From positions 1-64,000 of the IMG/VR virus record IMGVR_UViG_3300023242_000004: DNA of 64,000 nucleotides. One strand, 5' to 3'. The DNA comes from a virus. The position numbers and the translations under genes are program-made. The notes beneath the pieces are model-generated. The model had not been told where the DNA came from and ran no database searches. It saw only the letters and a list, made by a program, of their open reading frames with translations. Position 1 is the first letter of the stretch, and each line of letters begins with the position of its first letter. Of this stretch, positions 39,779 to 50,047 are shown piece after piece.

Positions 39779-42400
39779 TTAATCTCTACCCTTTATAATA
39801 ACCACGCTACCTATAAATTCAGAACCCCAATTCATCTGGGAAATACAAAGTTTGTTTAAACGAGTAGGTACTGGTTTTAGTGTTATTTCACCTTCTTTTG
39901 GTGTTGAAATAACTCTTATAACAACATCAATGTTTTGACACTGACCAGAAACTCCGTTTATCGGACTTAATACGTTTAAATATTCAAAAGGGTTACCACC
40001 AAATAATGAGGAATATTGTTTATACTTAAACTTCTGTTGGTCGAATATTGTGTTGGTATAAATTTTAACGCTACCCCAAATTGTTGTTGCTGGAATAACT
40101 TGTTCAATCACATCAACCCAATAATCACCTATAAGGTTAGCGAATTGGTCCATTGTATAATAGTCAAAAGCAGAACTTTCTGTGGGACAATATTTTAAAC
40201 TATTTAAGTATCTTTCATATAACGCTTTAAGTGTTGGATATCCAGATATTGTTTGTCTATTTTTAACGTTGATTAGTTCAGAAACTAATAATTTTTTAAA
40301 TTTATCAATTGTTTTAATTGTTGATAAATCAGTTGTAAACAAACTAGTAAAATCTATTTGGTTATCACCACAACAATATGGTTGTGTAGATAATTGGGCG
40401 TTATTTGATGTACCGTCCATAAAATCGTAAACATTAGAATCTTGAAAATTAAAACATTCACCATCTTGAAAATTGTAATTTCCACAAAAAACGCATGGGT
40501 CACAATATGTTACACCAGTTAATAAACATGGGTTATCTGATAAATAACACCAAACATCGTGTTCCACCGCAGAAGCGATATTCATATCTAAATCAATTTC
40601 TTTGGTGTTAATTACCAATCTTTCATCAAACACATCGTAATCTGTTTGTCTAATAGCATTAAAACCACTAACGTTTTTAATATCAAATTCTCTATTTACT
40701 AAATCAGTGTTATTTACCCAAGATTTTTTATTGTCGACAACTCTAGTTATATTAAAACCTGGTGATTGACTGATAAACAGGTTAGTACTATCAACATCAA
40801 CACATTGTTTTGTTAACGAAATCCTATCAATCATAACACAAAAATCACCACAACTACTATTAATATTAAGACTTAACTTAATTTTTTTGTTGGTAATCAT
40901 ATTAATTATGTCAACATCATTAATAAAACTGGTATGTTGTAACCACGAAGAAGATAATATTGTTGGCGATAACGAATTATTAAATACTGATTGACCATTT
41001 GTTTGACCGCCTAATTCAGATTGGTTAAATAACTCTTGTAGAATATAATCTCTAACCCTTAAACAGTTTGAAACATTTGTTTGACCATTAACCATATCAT
41101 TACCTTGAAATTGTGGTAATAATTCTGTGTAACTTAATGGTGTACACCCACTAGCCCAAGATTCGTTAGCGCTAGGTTCACCACAAACAAAGAAACCACT
41201 ATTTGTTGGGTTGGAAGATAAATAATTATATAAATTACCAGCACCTATAGATGGAAAAAAATTATCTTCGTAAGCTGTTGTTAGATTACCATTATCATCA
41301 ACAACATCTATACTCATAGAAACACTTAAATTTTCAATAACACCAATCGGTGTACCACAACTAACAGTTAAGTCTTGTCGCTGTGTTATTGAATTATCCA
41401 AATCTGTTTTTAATGTTAGTAATAAATCATTAAATTCAGTTTGTTTAATCACAAGCACATCTATTTTATTTTTAATTTCTGTTTTATCACCAAAAGGTGT
41501 TTTACATTCTAAAATAAGCGGATTAATGTTTCCAGTTATTGATAATAATGCTTGATTTTGATTGTATATATTAATAACGTTTTCACATGTGTAAGATGAT
41601 GGGTCACCATTTAAAAACTGTTGGTACTTATTAGGACCCAAAATATTTTGCCAAATAGTAAGACCATCAGTTGTTAAACAAAAAGTAACACTAGTGTATT
41701 TTACACTAGGAAAAGAAAAAGGTGCTAACCCTCCATTAAACCCAGTTCTAGTAAAAGGTTCTTTTTGTGTTTGTGTTGGGTTTATAGTTTCACTTGGCAA
41801 ATATTCGATTGCTTCCGAATCAATTATTGTCATAGATGGGAAGCTATCACATTTTATTGAATAACTTGTTTTATCGTATTGGTCTAGCAAATAAATTAAC
41901 TGCGTTTTTATTTCCTCACATTTAACTGTTTGTTCATCAATTTTTTGGTTTAAAGTAAAAATTCGGTTGTCTAAATCTGGGTCGCTAACACTAGTTTGTG
42001 TTAGCGTTTTACTAAGCATTTCGCAATCTAGTTTAAACAAATAATCAAAATCAACAACCAAAGAACATGTTTCATCATCTTGAAGATAGAAAATAGTCCC
42101 ATCATTACCCTTTGGGTTTAAGACTATTTTAAATGGTTGGTCATCCGAACAACCTATACTAGATTTATCAGACCATCTACATTTTTGAGCATCTAAATCA
42201 TAATAATATGGTTCGTTTGTTATTTCACCCAAAACACTACAACATTGTTGCGATACATATGTTGGTGATGGTAAACCGTTACTATTGGGTAAATATACAG
42301 AAATAGTACCGTCTGTGTTTTTAACCAAACCATTTTGTGCTATAACGTAACGCCAAAATTCATTACACCCTTTGATTATGTCTGCTAGGTTTATCCCCAT
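39779..42400 (-). CDS. large Cys-containing tail structural protein
   Basis: Protein of 873 residues beginning MGINLADIIKGCNEFWRYVI. It is Asn/Ser/Thr-rich with many Cys, including YCDPCVFCGNYNFQDGECF at about 648-666, QQCCSVLG and ECKTPFGDK. The composition resembles the next protein upstream (42437-45439), and both could be giant-phage tail or baseplate components stabilised by metal or disulfides. No catalytic motif is seen. A late-type promoter lies at 42408-42424. The exact role is unknown. Confidence 0.65.
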   Translation of the reverse strand: MGINLADIIKGCNEFWRYVIAQNGLVKNTDGTISVYLPNSNGLPSPTYVSQQCCSVLGEITNEPYYYDLDAQKCRWSDKSSIGCSDDQPFKIVLNPKGNDGTIFYLQDDETCSLVVDFDYLFKLDCEMLSKTLTQTSVSDPDLDNRIFTLNQKIDEQTVKCEEIKTQLIYLLDQYDKTSYSIKCDSFPSMTIIDSEAIEYLPSETINPTQTQKEPFTRTGFNGGLAPFSFPSVKYTSVTFCLTTDGLTIWQNILGPNKYQQFLNGDPSSYTCENVINIYNQNQALLSITGNINPLILECKTPFGDKTEIKNKIDVLVIKQTEFNDLLLTLKTDLDNSITQRQDLTVSCGTPIGVIENLSVSMSIDVVDDNGNLTTAYEDNFFPSIGAGNLYNYLSSNPTNSGFFVCGEPSANESWASGCTPLSYTELLPQFQGNDMVNGQTNVSNCLRVRDYILQELFNQSELGGQTNGQSVFNNSLSPTILSSSWLQHTSFINDVDIINMITNKKIKLSLNINSSCGDFCVMIDRISLTKQCVDVDSTNLFISQSPGFNITRVVDNKKSWVNNTDLVNREFDIKNVSGFNAIRQTDYDVFDERLVINTKEIDLDMNIASAVEHDVWCYLSDNPCLLTGVTYCDPCVFCGNYNFQDGECFNFQDSNVYDFMDGTSNNAQLSTQPYCCGDNQIDFTSLFTTDLSTIKTIDKFKKLLVSELINVKNRQTISGYPTLKALYERYLNSLKYCPTESSAFDYYTMDQFANLIGDYWVDVIEQVIPATTIWGSVKIYTNTIFDQQKFKYKQYSSLFGGNPFEYLNVLSPINGVSGQCQNIDVVIRVISTPKEGEITLKPVPTRLNKLCISQMNWGSEFIGSVVIIKGRD

Positions 42401-42407
42401 TTTATTT

Positions 42408-42424
42408 TTTTATTATAAGTATTC
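42408..42424 (-). promoter_or_regulatory. candidate late promoter motif
   Basis: Minus strand GAATACTTATAATAAAAAAA before ATG 42400; one base off the TATTTATAATAAAA consensus. Confidence 0.35.
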
Positions 42425-42436
42425 TTTATTTTATTT

Positions 42437-45400
42437 TTAACACGCTGGTAGCGTATTAAAATCAATAATTTTTGTAACTACACCGTTATTAATCTGAATA
42501 ACGTATTTTTGTTTTAATTGTAAACCAGTGTTTGTTGTGCTATTTAAATTAGTAACATCAATTGAGAAATTACCATTTAATGTATTATACGGTGCTGCAC
42601 CTAAAGCATTTGACACATATAATTGGGTACCTACAGTTATTGGACTAAAACTCCATGGTAATGTTGTTGGACCACTTAACCCAACCGTTCTTGATAGTGG
42701 GTAATAACTAAGTGGGTTAAGGGTTTTACATTTAACAGTTAGGTTATCGTCTGATGTAAACGGATAAATATTTGTACCGCTTTTAAATGTAACTATTAGA
42801 CTATCATATAATTTATAAATTATTGTTGGTGCCGATAATGTTGGCCAATTAAAATTACAACAATCACCCTTATCAGCCCTATTTGCAAATAAAGTTACTA
42901 ATGTTTGGTAATTTTGTAAACCATATGTTGTTAATTTACAACCAACACCTGTTTCATTTGTAAATGGGTCTACTATATTTGGCACAGGTGTTGTCCACCC
43001 AACTGGACAAACTGATGCGTCTGGTAAAGTCACTTTGTTTACTCCAACACCGTAAAGAGTTATAAACGATAAAAAAGCATCGTCATTTAAATATACTGGT
43101 TCGTTATTTAATACCCAATTACACGATGCACTGCACCCACAGTTTTCACTAAAACAACAAATATAACCGCTTTCTAAATTACTAGTTATTGGGTTGACAA
43201 CTTCAGTATATACTGATTTTCCGTTTAGTGCTTTACAACATTCTCTGTCAGTAAAAATAGATGTTCTAATTATGGGTTGACCATTTGATTCGAACACTGA
43301 ACCATCTTGGTTATATTGGTAATAGTTGAAAACATAATAACCAGTATTAACATTTTTTTTTGGTTTTAAAGAAAACTCACTACATGGTTTTAATTGTGGT
43401 TTTTCTATTTTCTTAATACAAACGCTTAAAGCATCATCACTTAAATCAGATGGGCAACCACAAGCTGTTAAAACATCTTCTGGTATTGGGTCTTTTACTA
43501 TTTCGGCTGTATATACAATACAATCACTTAAGTCTGTACCATCAATGTTAATAACGTCCACATAAGTGTCACCAACATAATCAGTAATTTGACCTAAATC
43601 ATAATTAATAAACAAATTAGTCGACCCACTAGATATTGTTTCAGCAGTAATAGTTACTGCCGAAAAATTAGGTATAAGTTTTCTTAATTGGTTGATGTAT
43701 TTACTACCACCATCGTATGGCCCAACGTGTGGGTTATTACCATTTAGATTATCCATTGTTGAACCACTTCCACCAGTTTCCCTATACCAAAGACCATCAG
43801 ATTGGAAATACATGTTTGGGTTGTCTTCGAAAAATTTAGGGTAACCATCATTATCTATTGGATAATTACTCAAATCACTATCTAAATTGTTTAACCGTAA
43901 TATTTTTTGGAAAAGTTCAGTATCTATAGGTGCATCCGCTAAATAAACATACTCATTAAACTCTATTAAACCTTTTGGTGTGCCGATAAATTTAAGTAAA
44001 AACTCAACAGATTTACGTGCACCTTTGGATTTCCATATCCAAGGAGAGTTTAATATGATTCTTCTCCATAATTCGACATCGGCTTCAATGTCGGTTAAAC
44101 CAACTTCTTCACCAGAATATGTTGATTTTGAAGTTTTAACGTAATTCTTCAATAAATTATTTTCTAAAATAGAAGAAATTAAATCCCAACCCAAGACTCT
44201 AGCCAAATCTTTTAAGTATTTGTCTGGCATGTTATCTTGTTTATTATAAGTAACAACATTCGCAAATGAAACACTATAAATAAATGTGTTTATATCGTCA
44301 AAAGACCTACCATAAATGTTAAGTGTTTTATTAATTTTTTGACCAGAAGTATCCAAATGTTCTTCAGCTAAATGGACTGGGGTTGTGTCAAAATCAGAAA
44401 TAGAGTCAGATACTAAGAATCTATTCATTAAATTACTATTACTTAAGTCATTATCTTCCGAAATTTTTAGTAATTTTGAAGCATAATCAATATATTCACC
44501 ACTATTGAAATCGATATTATATCCATCAGATACTGGCCAAATTATGTCTTTATCTACGTAAAGTACTATACCTTGTTCTGAAATAATAGGTGAATTAAAA
44601 GTTGCTTTATATTTTGGAGATGATTTTCTATTTAATAAATAACCCTCAAAATTACTTAAACCATTGAAAAATAAATCTTCATTTATCTTACTAGGTTTTA
44701 TGTGGTAACTAATTGTTGTTTGTTGACCAGAAAAAACATCACCTTTAACTTTAAAATAAACGTAATCATTAGTTAATTCGGTAGAACCAGTAAAACCTAT
44801 TACATCATATTCTAAATTATCTCTTAATATAACATACGAACCATAGTTAACGGTTAAATTTCTAATATCGTTTGTTTCATTAAATGTGTTAACAATAGTT
44901 CCATTTTTTAAATAATTAATATTGAATTTGTTGGTGATTAACGATGTGTTTATTTTAAAACTTGCAGAATTAGAAATTAAATCATAAGAATAGTCAGAAT
45001 ATGTGTTATCAACTATTGATTGACCTATATTATTAATAATGAAAGGAGATAAAAATAAAGATGCTGGCCATTTAGTTATTATTTCTTCTAGACTAACACG
45101 CACAAATTCAACTAAAGAACCAAACATAGCATAATATTTTAATTTAGTTTTATCTAAATTTAATATAACACCAGCGTTATTATTTAAAAGGGTTTGTGTT
45201 TGTTGAACCGTTAAATTTAAGTTTTCTAAAGAATAATAATCAGAAAATTTACCAGTATTATAAGACTTATCTTTTTTAGGGTCCATATTTGTAGTGATAG
45301 AAAAATTACCCATAGTAAACAACGCCTCATCACTAGTTAGTTGAAGACCAACTAGGTCTGGGCTAAAATTTCTATACTCTATATTACCGTTGTAAGTTTC

Positions 45401-45439
45401 TTTTTTTACATATCCAGCTACTTTAATGTTATCACTCAT
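42437..45439 (-). CDS. 1000-residue baseplate/tail structural protein
   Basis: Protein of 1000 residues. The N-terminal two-thirds are mixed alpha/beta, with DIEADVELWRRIILNSPWIW and KSKGARKSVEFLLKFIG around 448-485. The latter pattern (W-K-S-K-G-x-x-x-x-I/V-E-F) recalls phage tail proteins related to the P2 gpI/T4 baseplate wedge type, a tentative link. The C-terminal third is Cys-rich (ACGCPSDLS, ENCGCSASCNW, GDCCNFNW). It ends with a beta domain (QLKQKYVIQINNGVVTKIID). It is part of the late tail operon, 8 nt from the next gene. Confidence 0.65.
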   Translation of the reverse strand: MSDNIKVAGYVKKETYNGNIEYRNFSPDLVGLQLTSDEALFTMGNFSITTNMDPKKDKSYNTGKFSDYYSLENLNLTVQQTQTLLNNNAGVILNLDKTKLKYYAMFGSLVEFVRVSLEEIITKWPASLFLSPFIINNIGQSIVDNTYSDYSYDLISNSASFKINTSLITNKFNINYLKNGTIVNTFNETNDIRNLTVNYGSYVILRDNLEYDVIGFTGSTELTNDYVYFKVKGDVFSGQQTTISYHIKPSKINEDLFFNGLSNFEGYLLNRKSSPKYKATFNSPIISEQGIVLYVDKDIIWPVSDGYNIDFNSGEYIDYASKLLKISEDNDLSNSNLMNRFLVSDSISDFDTTPVHLAEEHLDTSGQKINKTLNIYGRSFDDINTFIYSVSFANVVTYNKQDNMPDKYLKDLARVLGWDLISSILENNLLKNYVKTSKSTYSGEEVGLTDIEADVELWRRIILNSPWIWKSKGARKSVEFLLKFIGTPKGLIEFNEYVYLADAPIDTELFQKILRLNNLDSDLSNYPIDNDGYPKFFEDNPNMYFQSDGLWYRETGGSGSTMDNLNGNNPHVGPYDGGSKYINQLRKLIPNFSAVTITAETISSGSTNLFINYDLGQITDYVGDTYVDVINIDGTDLSDCIVYTAEIVKDPIPEDVLTACGCPSDLSDDALSVCIKKIEKPQLKPCSEFSLKPKKNVNTGYYVFNYYQYNQDGSVFESNGQPIIRTSIFTDRECCKALNGKSVYTEVVNPITSNLESGYICCFSENCGCSASCNWVLNNEPVYLNDDAFLSFITLYGVGVNKVTLPDASVCPVGWTTPVPNIVDPFTNETGVGCKLTTYGLQNYQTLVTLFANRADKGDCCNFNWPTLSAPTIIYKLYDSLIVTFKSGTNIYPFTSDDNLTVKCKTLNPLSYYPLSRTVGLSGPTTLPWSFSPITVGTQLYVSNALGAAPYNTLNGNFSIDVTNLNSTTNTGLQLKQKYVIQINNGVVTKIIDFNTLPAC

Positions 45440-45447
45440 TTTTTATA

Positions 45448-46386
45448 TTAGATTGTTGTTATATTATTAAATGTTTTGTTAAAATCTATACTAGCACGTT
45501 CCTCTCTAACTTCAAATAATGGTTTACCAGTAAACTTATCTTTTATTTCATATAAGTTGTATTGTTTGTAAATATCGTTATTGAAATTGTATATAGTATA
45601 AATCCCATCATCAAGACTTTTGCTTTGATTACCAAATAACGCAAATGCGATTGTTTCTATATCATGTTGTACCATCTCAACTTCAAGCATAACTGGGTTA
45701 AAGTAAGTATTGGTTATAATAACTTTTTGGTTTGGTTGCCCGATAAAAGGTAACGCATTTGGTTTTACACTAGGAGCTGAAGCTGGCGATACAGTACAAA
45801 AAGTAAGTGTTGAATTATCATTAAATCTATATCTAATAGCTTTTTGATTAGAATTAGTAAGGTTTTGGTTAACTGGTTCAGCTCTATTATTTGTGGTGAT
45901 AACCCTAAAAAAATTATTTATCTTAACGTCACTAACCGAATTAGCTGAACTATCAGTATTTAAATATTCAACCCTATAACCAACCAAACCGTTATTTTCG
46001 AATCTATTTAAAAAATTTGCTGGGATGTTTGACATATCAAACACCAAACCTTTGATATCTGGATAAGCCGATAAAACACCAACATCAACTATTGATGTTC
46101 TAATTTCAATGGGTTTTATAATTATAGTATAAAACCCTTTAACACCAAAAGTGGCTACGGGTAATTTAAGTGTATACATACCACCAAAAACCTCAAAACC
46201 AGTTACATTTGATTGCGCTTTGTTTGGGTTGTCTATTTTTATTAATACTTCTAATGGGTCTAATCTATTTAATTTTTCATCACCGATTGTATCTCTAGAT
46301 GGTGTAAAATGATAAAATATCTCTACGTCTTCTGGTGATATATCTGCTGGTCTAACTATTCCATATGTTCCTGTTGCAAAATACAT
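45448..46386 (-). CDS. tail/baseplate protein of unknown function
   Basis: Protein of 312 residues beginning MYFATGTYGIVRPADISPED, with EIFYHFTPSRDTIGDEKLNR and a long beta-rich remainder (GMYTLKLPVATFGVKGFYTI). It is conserved-looking and soluble, with no enzymatic motif. It lies between baseplate-type genes with an 8-nt gap downstream. A structural role is inferred from context. The 108 nt between it and 46495 contain no supported gene. Confidence 0.6.
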   Translation of the reverse strand: MYFATGTYGIVRPADISPEDVEIFYHFTPSRDTIGDEKLNRLDPLEVLIKIDNPNKAQSNVTGFEVFGGMYTLKLPVATFGVKGFYTIIIKPIEIRTSIVDVGVLSAYPDIKGLVFDMSNIPANFLNRFENNGLVGYRVEYLNTDSSANSVSDVKINNFFRVITTNNRAEPVNQNLTNSNQKAIRYRFNDNSTLTFCTVSPASAPSVKPNALPFIGQPNQKVIITNTYFNPVMLEVEMVQHDIETIAFALFGNQSKSLDDGIYTIYNFNNDIYKQYNLYEIKDKFTGKPLFEVREERASIDFNKTFNNITTI

Positions 46387-46494
46387 TTATATTTGTTTAT
46401 TAATAATTTTGTTATTTTTATCTACCACTAAAATTTTAATTGGTTTATGTTTTGTTTTTACTTAATATAACATTTTTTTTTAAAAAGTATATTT

Positions 46495-47367
46495 TTATTG
46501 TTTATTTAATTTGTAATAACCATTTCCGTATCTAGTTAACGCTGAAATATTACCTATTTCAGATAATTTTAAATGCATATCCAACACACTAGTTGAACCT
46601 CTATCTATAAATACATCACTTTGTACTTCTGGTTGAGAAATAACACCAAATAAATATTCTTCTTTGGTTAATGCAGATAAAGAAATGTTTGTTTTATTCC
46701 AACCTTCACCTATAAACCTAAAAGTATTTAAAGGTATTAAACCTAAAACACCATTAATATTTATTTCAGTATCACCACTATAGTCCATGTATTGAATACC
46801 TGTTGTTTGATTCATAGTACCTAAATTAGCATCGTTTTCAGTATCAAAAACATAAATCTTGGGCTCACCCATTGATTTTATCCTATCAACACCCATAACT
46901 GTTAAATCATTGTAGTTTTCATAAGTTTCTGTTGCTGTGTTAAAATTAATCCTAAATTGGTCGTTACTTTTGTAAGATTTTACGTCTTCAATTTTACTAT
47001 CAGTTTTACCAGTAATTGGTAAATTACCAAAAACATAATAATCCGATTCACTTGAATTTGGTAACCTAACCGTTACTTTATCGGTACCATACAAATTTGT
47101 TAATGTTTGAGGCACAGCCCCAAGCATAAAAGGAAAAGAATAACCTAAAGTATTTAATTTAGAAATTAAAACACTATAATCAACTGATGTGTTTTCCTCG
47201 TCTTGTGAGATAAATTCTGAATTAACAAATAACCCCATATCATCAATATTTTGAGTTAATAAAACATTCAAATAAAAAGTAGATGCCGTAATGGTACCCC
47301 ATTTATTGCTACCCTTACCTCTATCAATACTATCTTCTAGCAATATTTTTCTTTTAATTATTTCCAT
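46495..47367 (-). CDS. tail/baseplate protein of unknown function
   Basis: Protein of 290 residues starting MEIIKRKILLEDSIDRGKGS. It is a mixed fold with acidic surface and repeated DYSV/DYSG-type segments, ending LKLSEIGNISALTRYGNGYY. It overlaps the stop of the upstream gene by one base (47367). No family recognised; assigned to the virion by its place in the run of structural genes. Confidence 0.6.
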   Translation of the reverse strand: MEIIKRKILLEDSIDRGKGSNKWGTITASTFYLNVLLTQNIDDMGLFVNSEFISQDEENTSVDYSVLISKLNTLGYSFPFMLGAVPQTLTNLYGTDKVTVRLPNSSESDYYVFGNLPITGKTDSKIEDVKSYKSNDQFRINFNTATETYENYNDLTVMGVDRIKSMGEPKIYVFDTENDANLGTMNQTTGIQYMDYSGDTEININGVLGLIPLNTFRFIGEGWNKTNISLSALTKEEYLFGVISQPEVQSDVFIDRGSTSVLDMHLKLSEIGNISALTRYGNGYYKLNKQ

Positions 47368-48221
47368 TATGTTGCTTTTATTTCATACAATGTAACTTTA
47401 CATGTATTACCATTATAAGTTACGTTATTAGACCCACTAGTACCTGTATTACCATGGTATACATTATCTATTTCATAATAATAACCACTAGACGTTCTAG
47501 TCATTTTATATCTTGTATATAATTCATGAACTAATTTGTCGATTGGTTGTGCAATATTTTTAACCATAAGGTTTACCGATTTACCAGTCTTTGCGTTTTT
47601 AAAACTAGCTCTCATATAAACATATTTTGATTCACCGATATCTAAGCTATCTTTGTAATCATATAAATGAAAACCTTCAGCAAAACCTCTAGGGTTAAGT
47701 AATGGGTTTTCTACCACAAAATTAATTGGTATTTGTGAAACATCAACTGGTTGTCCAGGTATACCATTTGTTGTAGAAATAGGTAAATAATCAGTTTTAT
47801 TCAAATTAGCATAAAGAGTCAAAAAAGTTACTAGTTTTTGTGTTAATGGGTTATCATTATCATAAAAAGATAGATTTAAAAATGTTTCTTTAAAACTATT
47901 TTTCCTAAATTTTATATCATTATTATCAAAACCAATAAAACCATAATAATCAACATAGTTATTTGCTGTGTCGAACAACTTAACATCATAAATTATTTTA
48001 TTTATTTGATTATTTCCTAAATCTAAAGGTAAAAACCTAATTCTATCATAGTCTAATATTGGGTTAATTGAATTTTCTATTTCAGTTTTAACAAAAACTT
48101 CTTCAATAAGTTCGGCATTATCAACAATTTGATATTCCATATTAATAGGGAAACTAATAGTAGTAGCTGTTGAGCCACTAGCTAGTGTTGATAGGTTTAT
48201 TTTAAATTTATTAACAAACAT
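47367..48221 (-). CDS. tail/baseplate protein of unknown function
   Basis: Protein of 284 residues, beta-rich (STTISFPINMEY-type N-terminus; FVVENPLLNPRGFAEGFHLY in the middle). It has a helical motif near the C-terminus (IDKLVHELYTRYKMTRTSSG) and a Gly/Thr/Asn-rich end. It overlaps the upstream gene by 11 nt and abuts the next, so translation is coupled. Function not recognised. Confidence 0.6.
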   Translation of the reverse strand: MFVNKFKINLSTLASGSTATTISFPINMEYQIVDNAELIEEVFVKTEIENSINPILDYDRIRFLPLDLGNNQINKIIYDVKLFDTANNYVDYYGFIGFDNNDIKFRKNSFKETFLNLSFYDNDNPLTQKLVTFLTLYANLNKTDYLPISTTNGIPGQPVDVSQIPINFVVENPLLNPRGFAEGFHLYDYKDSLDIGESKYVYMRASFKNAKTGKSVNLMVKNIAQPIDKLVHELYTRYKMTRTSSGYYYEIDNVYHGNTGTSGSNNVTYNGNTCKVTLYEIKAT

Positions 48222-50022
48222 CTGGATTAGCTGTATTTACTGTAAATTTATCTGTTATTCTTTCACCAACTGGGTCAGCTGGAAACCTACCGTAGTAAAG
48301 ATTCCATAAAGAAAATTGGTCTTGTCTTCTTAAATAAAAACAATGATTTTGGTACATATAATGGCTACCATTTAAAAATGGGTAGTTCAATGGTCTTTCA
48401 TCTGTTTGGTTGAAACCAATATCTAATAAGTCCCTCCATAAATATCTACCATCACCCATATTTACAACGTAATCTGGCATACCTTCAGTAAATTCATCAC
48501 CTTCTTCAACATAGTTAGAAAAATCTCTAATTTTAATTTGGTGATGTGCTTGATAATGGTACCCTTCTTGCCTAGGCCCCAAATTGGTCTGAGCATATGT
48601 CGGTTGACCATTAACGTCTGTTGGTGTTGATAAAACATAACTAATCGTTGCTGGTGTTTCTCTACTTATTGTGTTAAATCTATGAGAAACAGTTGCTAAA
48701 ATTATTTCATTTAATATTTCAATATTGTATTCAACTAAATCACCATAATAATCAATATTACTTGGTAACCCATTGTTGTCAGTAATTTTAACATTATTTT
48801 CTAATGGTGTATGTGATTGGAAAGGCAACGCACCACCGTTGTGTATTTTATTAATTGCTGGGATATCTAACAAATAAGGGTTTATATTACTAGTGTTTAA
48901 ACGATTAATAAAAGGTGTTTCAATACCAGAAGACACATTACTAAATAAATTATTACTATCAGTTTTAATTATTGTCAAATAAATTTCACTAAGCGGTCTA
49001 CCTAAATTATCAGTTAAATCACTAACATCAATATCTTCATTAAAAACATATTGAGTTATTTGGTCGTTAAACAAGTTTTCGCTGAACCCAACTTGGTATG
49101 TTTCATAATCATCAGTTTCAATAACAGCAGTAGCTCTAGTTTTAATTTTTCTAAATTTTCTAAAATAATATTCTGACTCAACACCATTTACTAGTTTTTT
49201 AATTCTAGATAGATTATTTATTGTCCCAGTATTTGGAACATCAATCACAAAATAATAATCTTTGTAATCACCGTTACTTAAACCTAAAGTAAATACTTCG
49301 TGGTCACCATTATACCCATTAGTTCCACTTATTCTTACTATATCACCAATCGATAGGTTGTGCAAACAAGGCATACCAATAGCTGTCATTGGTCTAGTTG
49401 AAACTATTGTTGTTTGGGTTTCAACTATCAATAAACCACCATTAACTAATTTATGTGTTTTATCACTTGAGTTTGGGTAGGTTACCACCAACTCCCAATT
49501 TTTAACTGGTTGACTAGTTGGAGAATGGTATGGTGAGATATCTGGTAAAAAAGAAAAACGTTCTCTTTTTGGTTCCATATCATAATAACTACATAACATT
49601 GGTTTTGTAATGTCTGGGTCAAAATAACCAAACCAACCATCTTTTTCTTTTAAATAATACTTAATTGATTTAGCGTATGTAAAATCACCATCATCATTCA
49701 CATCACCGTCTTTTGGGTATGACCAATCTAGAAAATCTAAATTATTAAACCCAGCTAATGTGTTTCTATCTGCTAATAATGAGTCATTCAAATTAAATAA
49801 AGGATTGCTGATTAAAGGGTTTATCGTACCGATTAATCGATAATATTTACTTCGTTGTCTTTCAACATTAAACCTATCGGCAACATTGACTATCCTATCA
49901 ATTTCATTGGTGGGTAATAACCTTTCATCGCCTTCAATACTAATTTTTAAAAAAGCGTCAGTATTTGTAGCTAATTTAGATTTTTCAACACCAAATCTTT
50001 TTATTATTCTATCAGTACTCAT
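48211..50022 (-). CDS. tail/baseplate protein of unknown function
   Basis: Protein of 603 residues beginning MSTDRIIKRFGVEKSKLATN. Aromatic-rich and acidic, with repeated Tyr/Asp motifs (DGWFGYFDPDITKPMLCSYY). The C-terminus resembles a carbohydrate- or protein-binding beta domain (GSHYMYQNHCFYLRRQDQFS, LWNLYYGRFP). No catalytic residues recognised. It is 25 nt from the SprB-repeat protein upstream and overlaps the next gene, so it is part of the same operon. Confidence 0.6.
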   Translation of the reverse strand: MSTDRIIKRFGVEKSKLATNTDAFLKISIEGDERLLPTNEIDRIVNVADRFNVERQRSKYYRLIGTINPLISNPLFNLNDSLLADRNTLAGFNNLDFLDWSYPKDGDVNDDGDFTYAKSIKYYLKEKDGWFGYFDPDITKPMLCSYYDMEPKRERFSFLPDISPYHSPTSQPVKNWELVVTYPNSSDKTHKLVNGGLLIVETQTTIVSTRPMTAIGMPCLHNLSIGDIVRISGTNGYNGDHEVFTLGLSNGDYKDYYFVIDVPNTGTINNLSRIKKLVNGVESEYYFRKFRKIKTRATAVIETDDYETYQVGFSENLFNDQITQYVFNEDIDVSDLTDNLGRPLSEIYLTIIKTDSNNLFSNVSSGIETPFINRLNTSNINPYLLDIPAINKIHNGGALPFQSHTPLENNVKITDNNGLPSNIDYYGDLVEYNIEILNEIILATVSHRFNTISRETPATISYVLSTPTDVNGQPTYAQTNLGPRQEGYHYQAHHQIKIRDFSNYVEEGDEFTEGMPDYVVNMGDGRYLWRDLLDIGFNQTDERPLNYPFLNGSHYMYQNHCFYLRRQDQFSLWNLYYGRFPADPVGERITDKFTVNTANPDVC

Positions 50023-50047
50023 TATTTATTTATATTTTTTATATTCA

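Noticed and set aside
46387-46494. Short minus-strand frame (KHKPIKILVVDKNNKIINKQI) between tail genes
   Set aside because: No start codon after the preceding stop and only about 25 codons; insufficient support.
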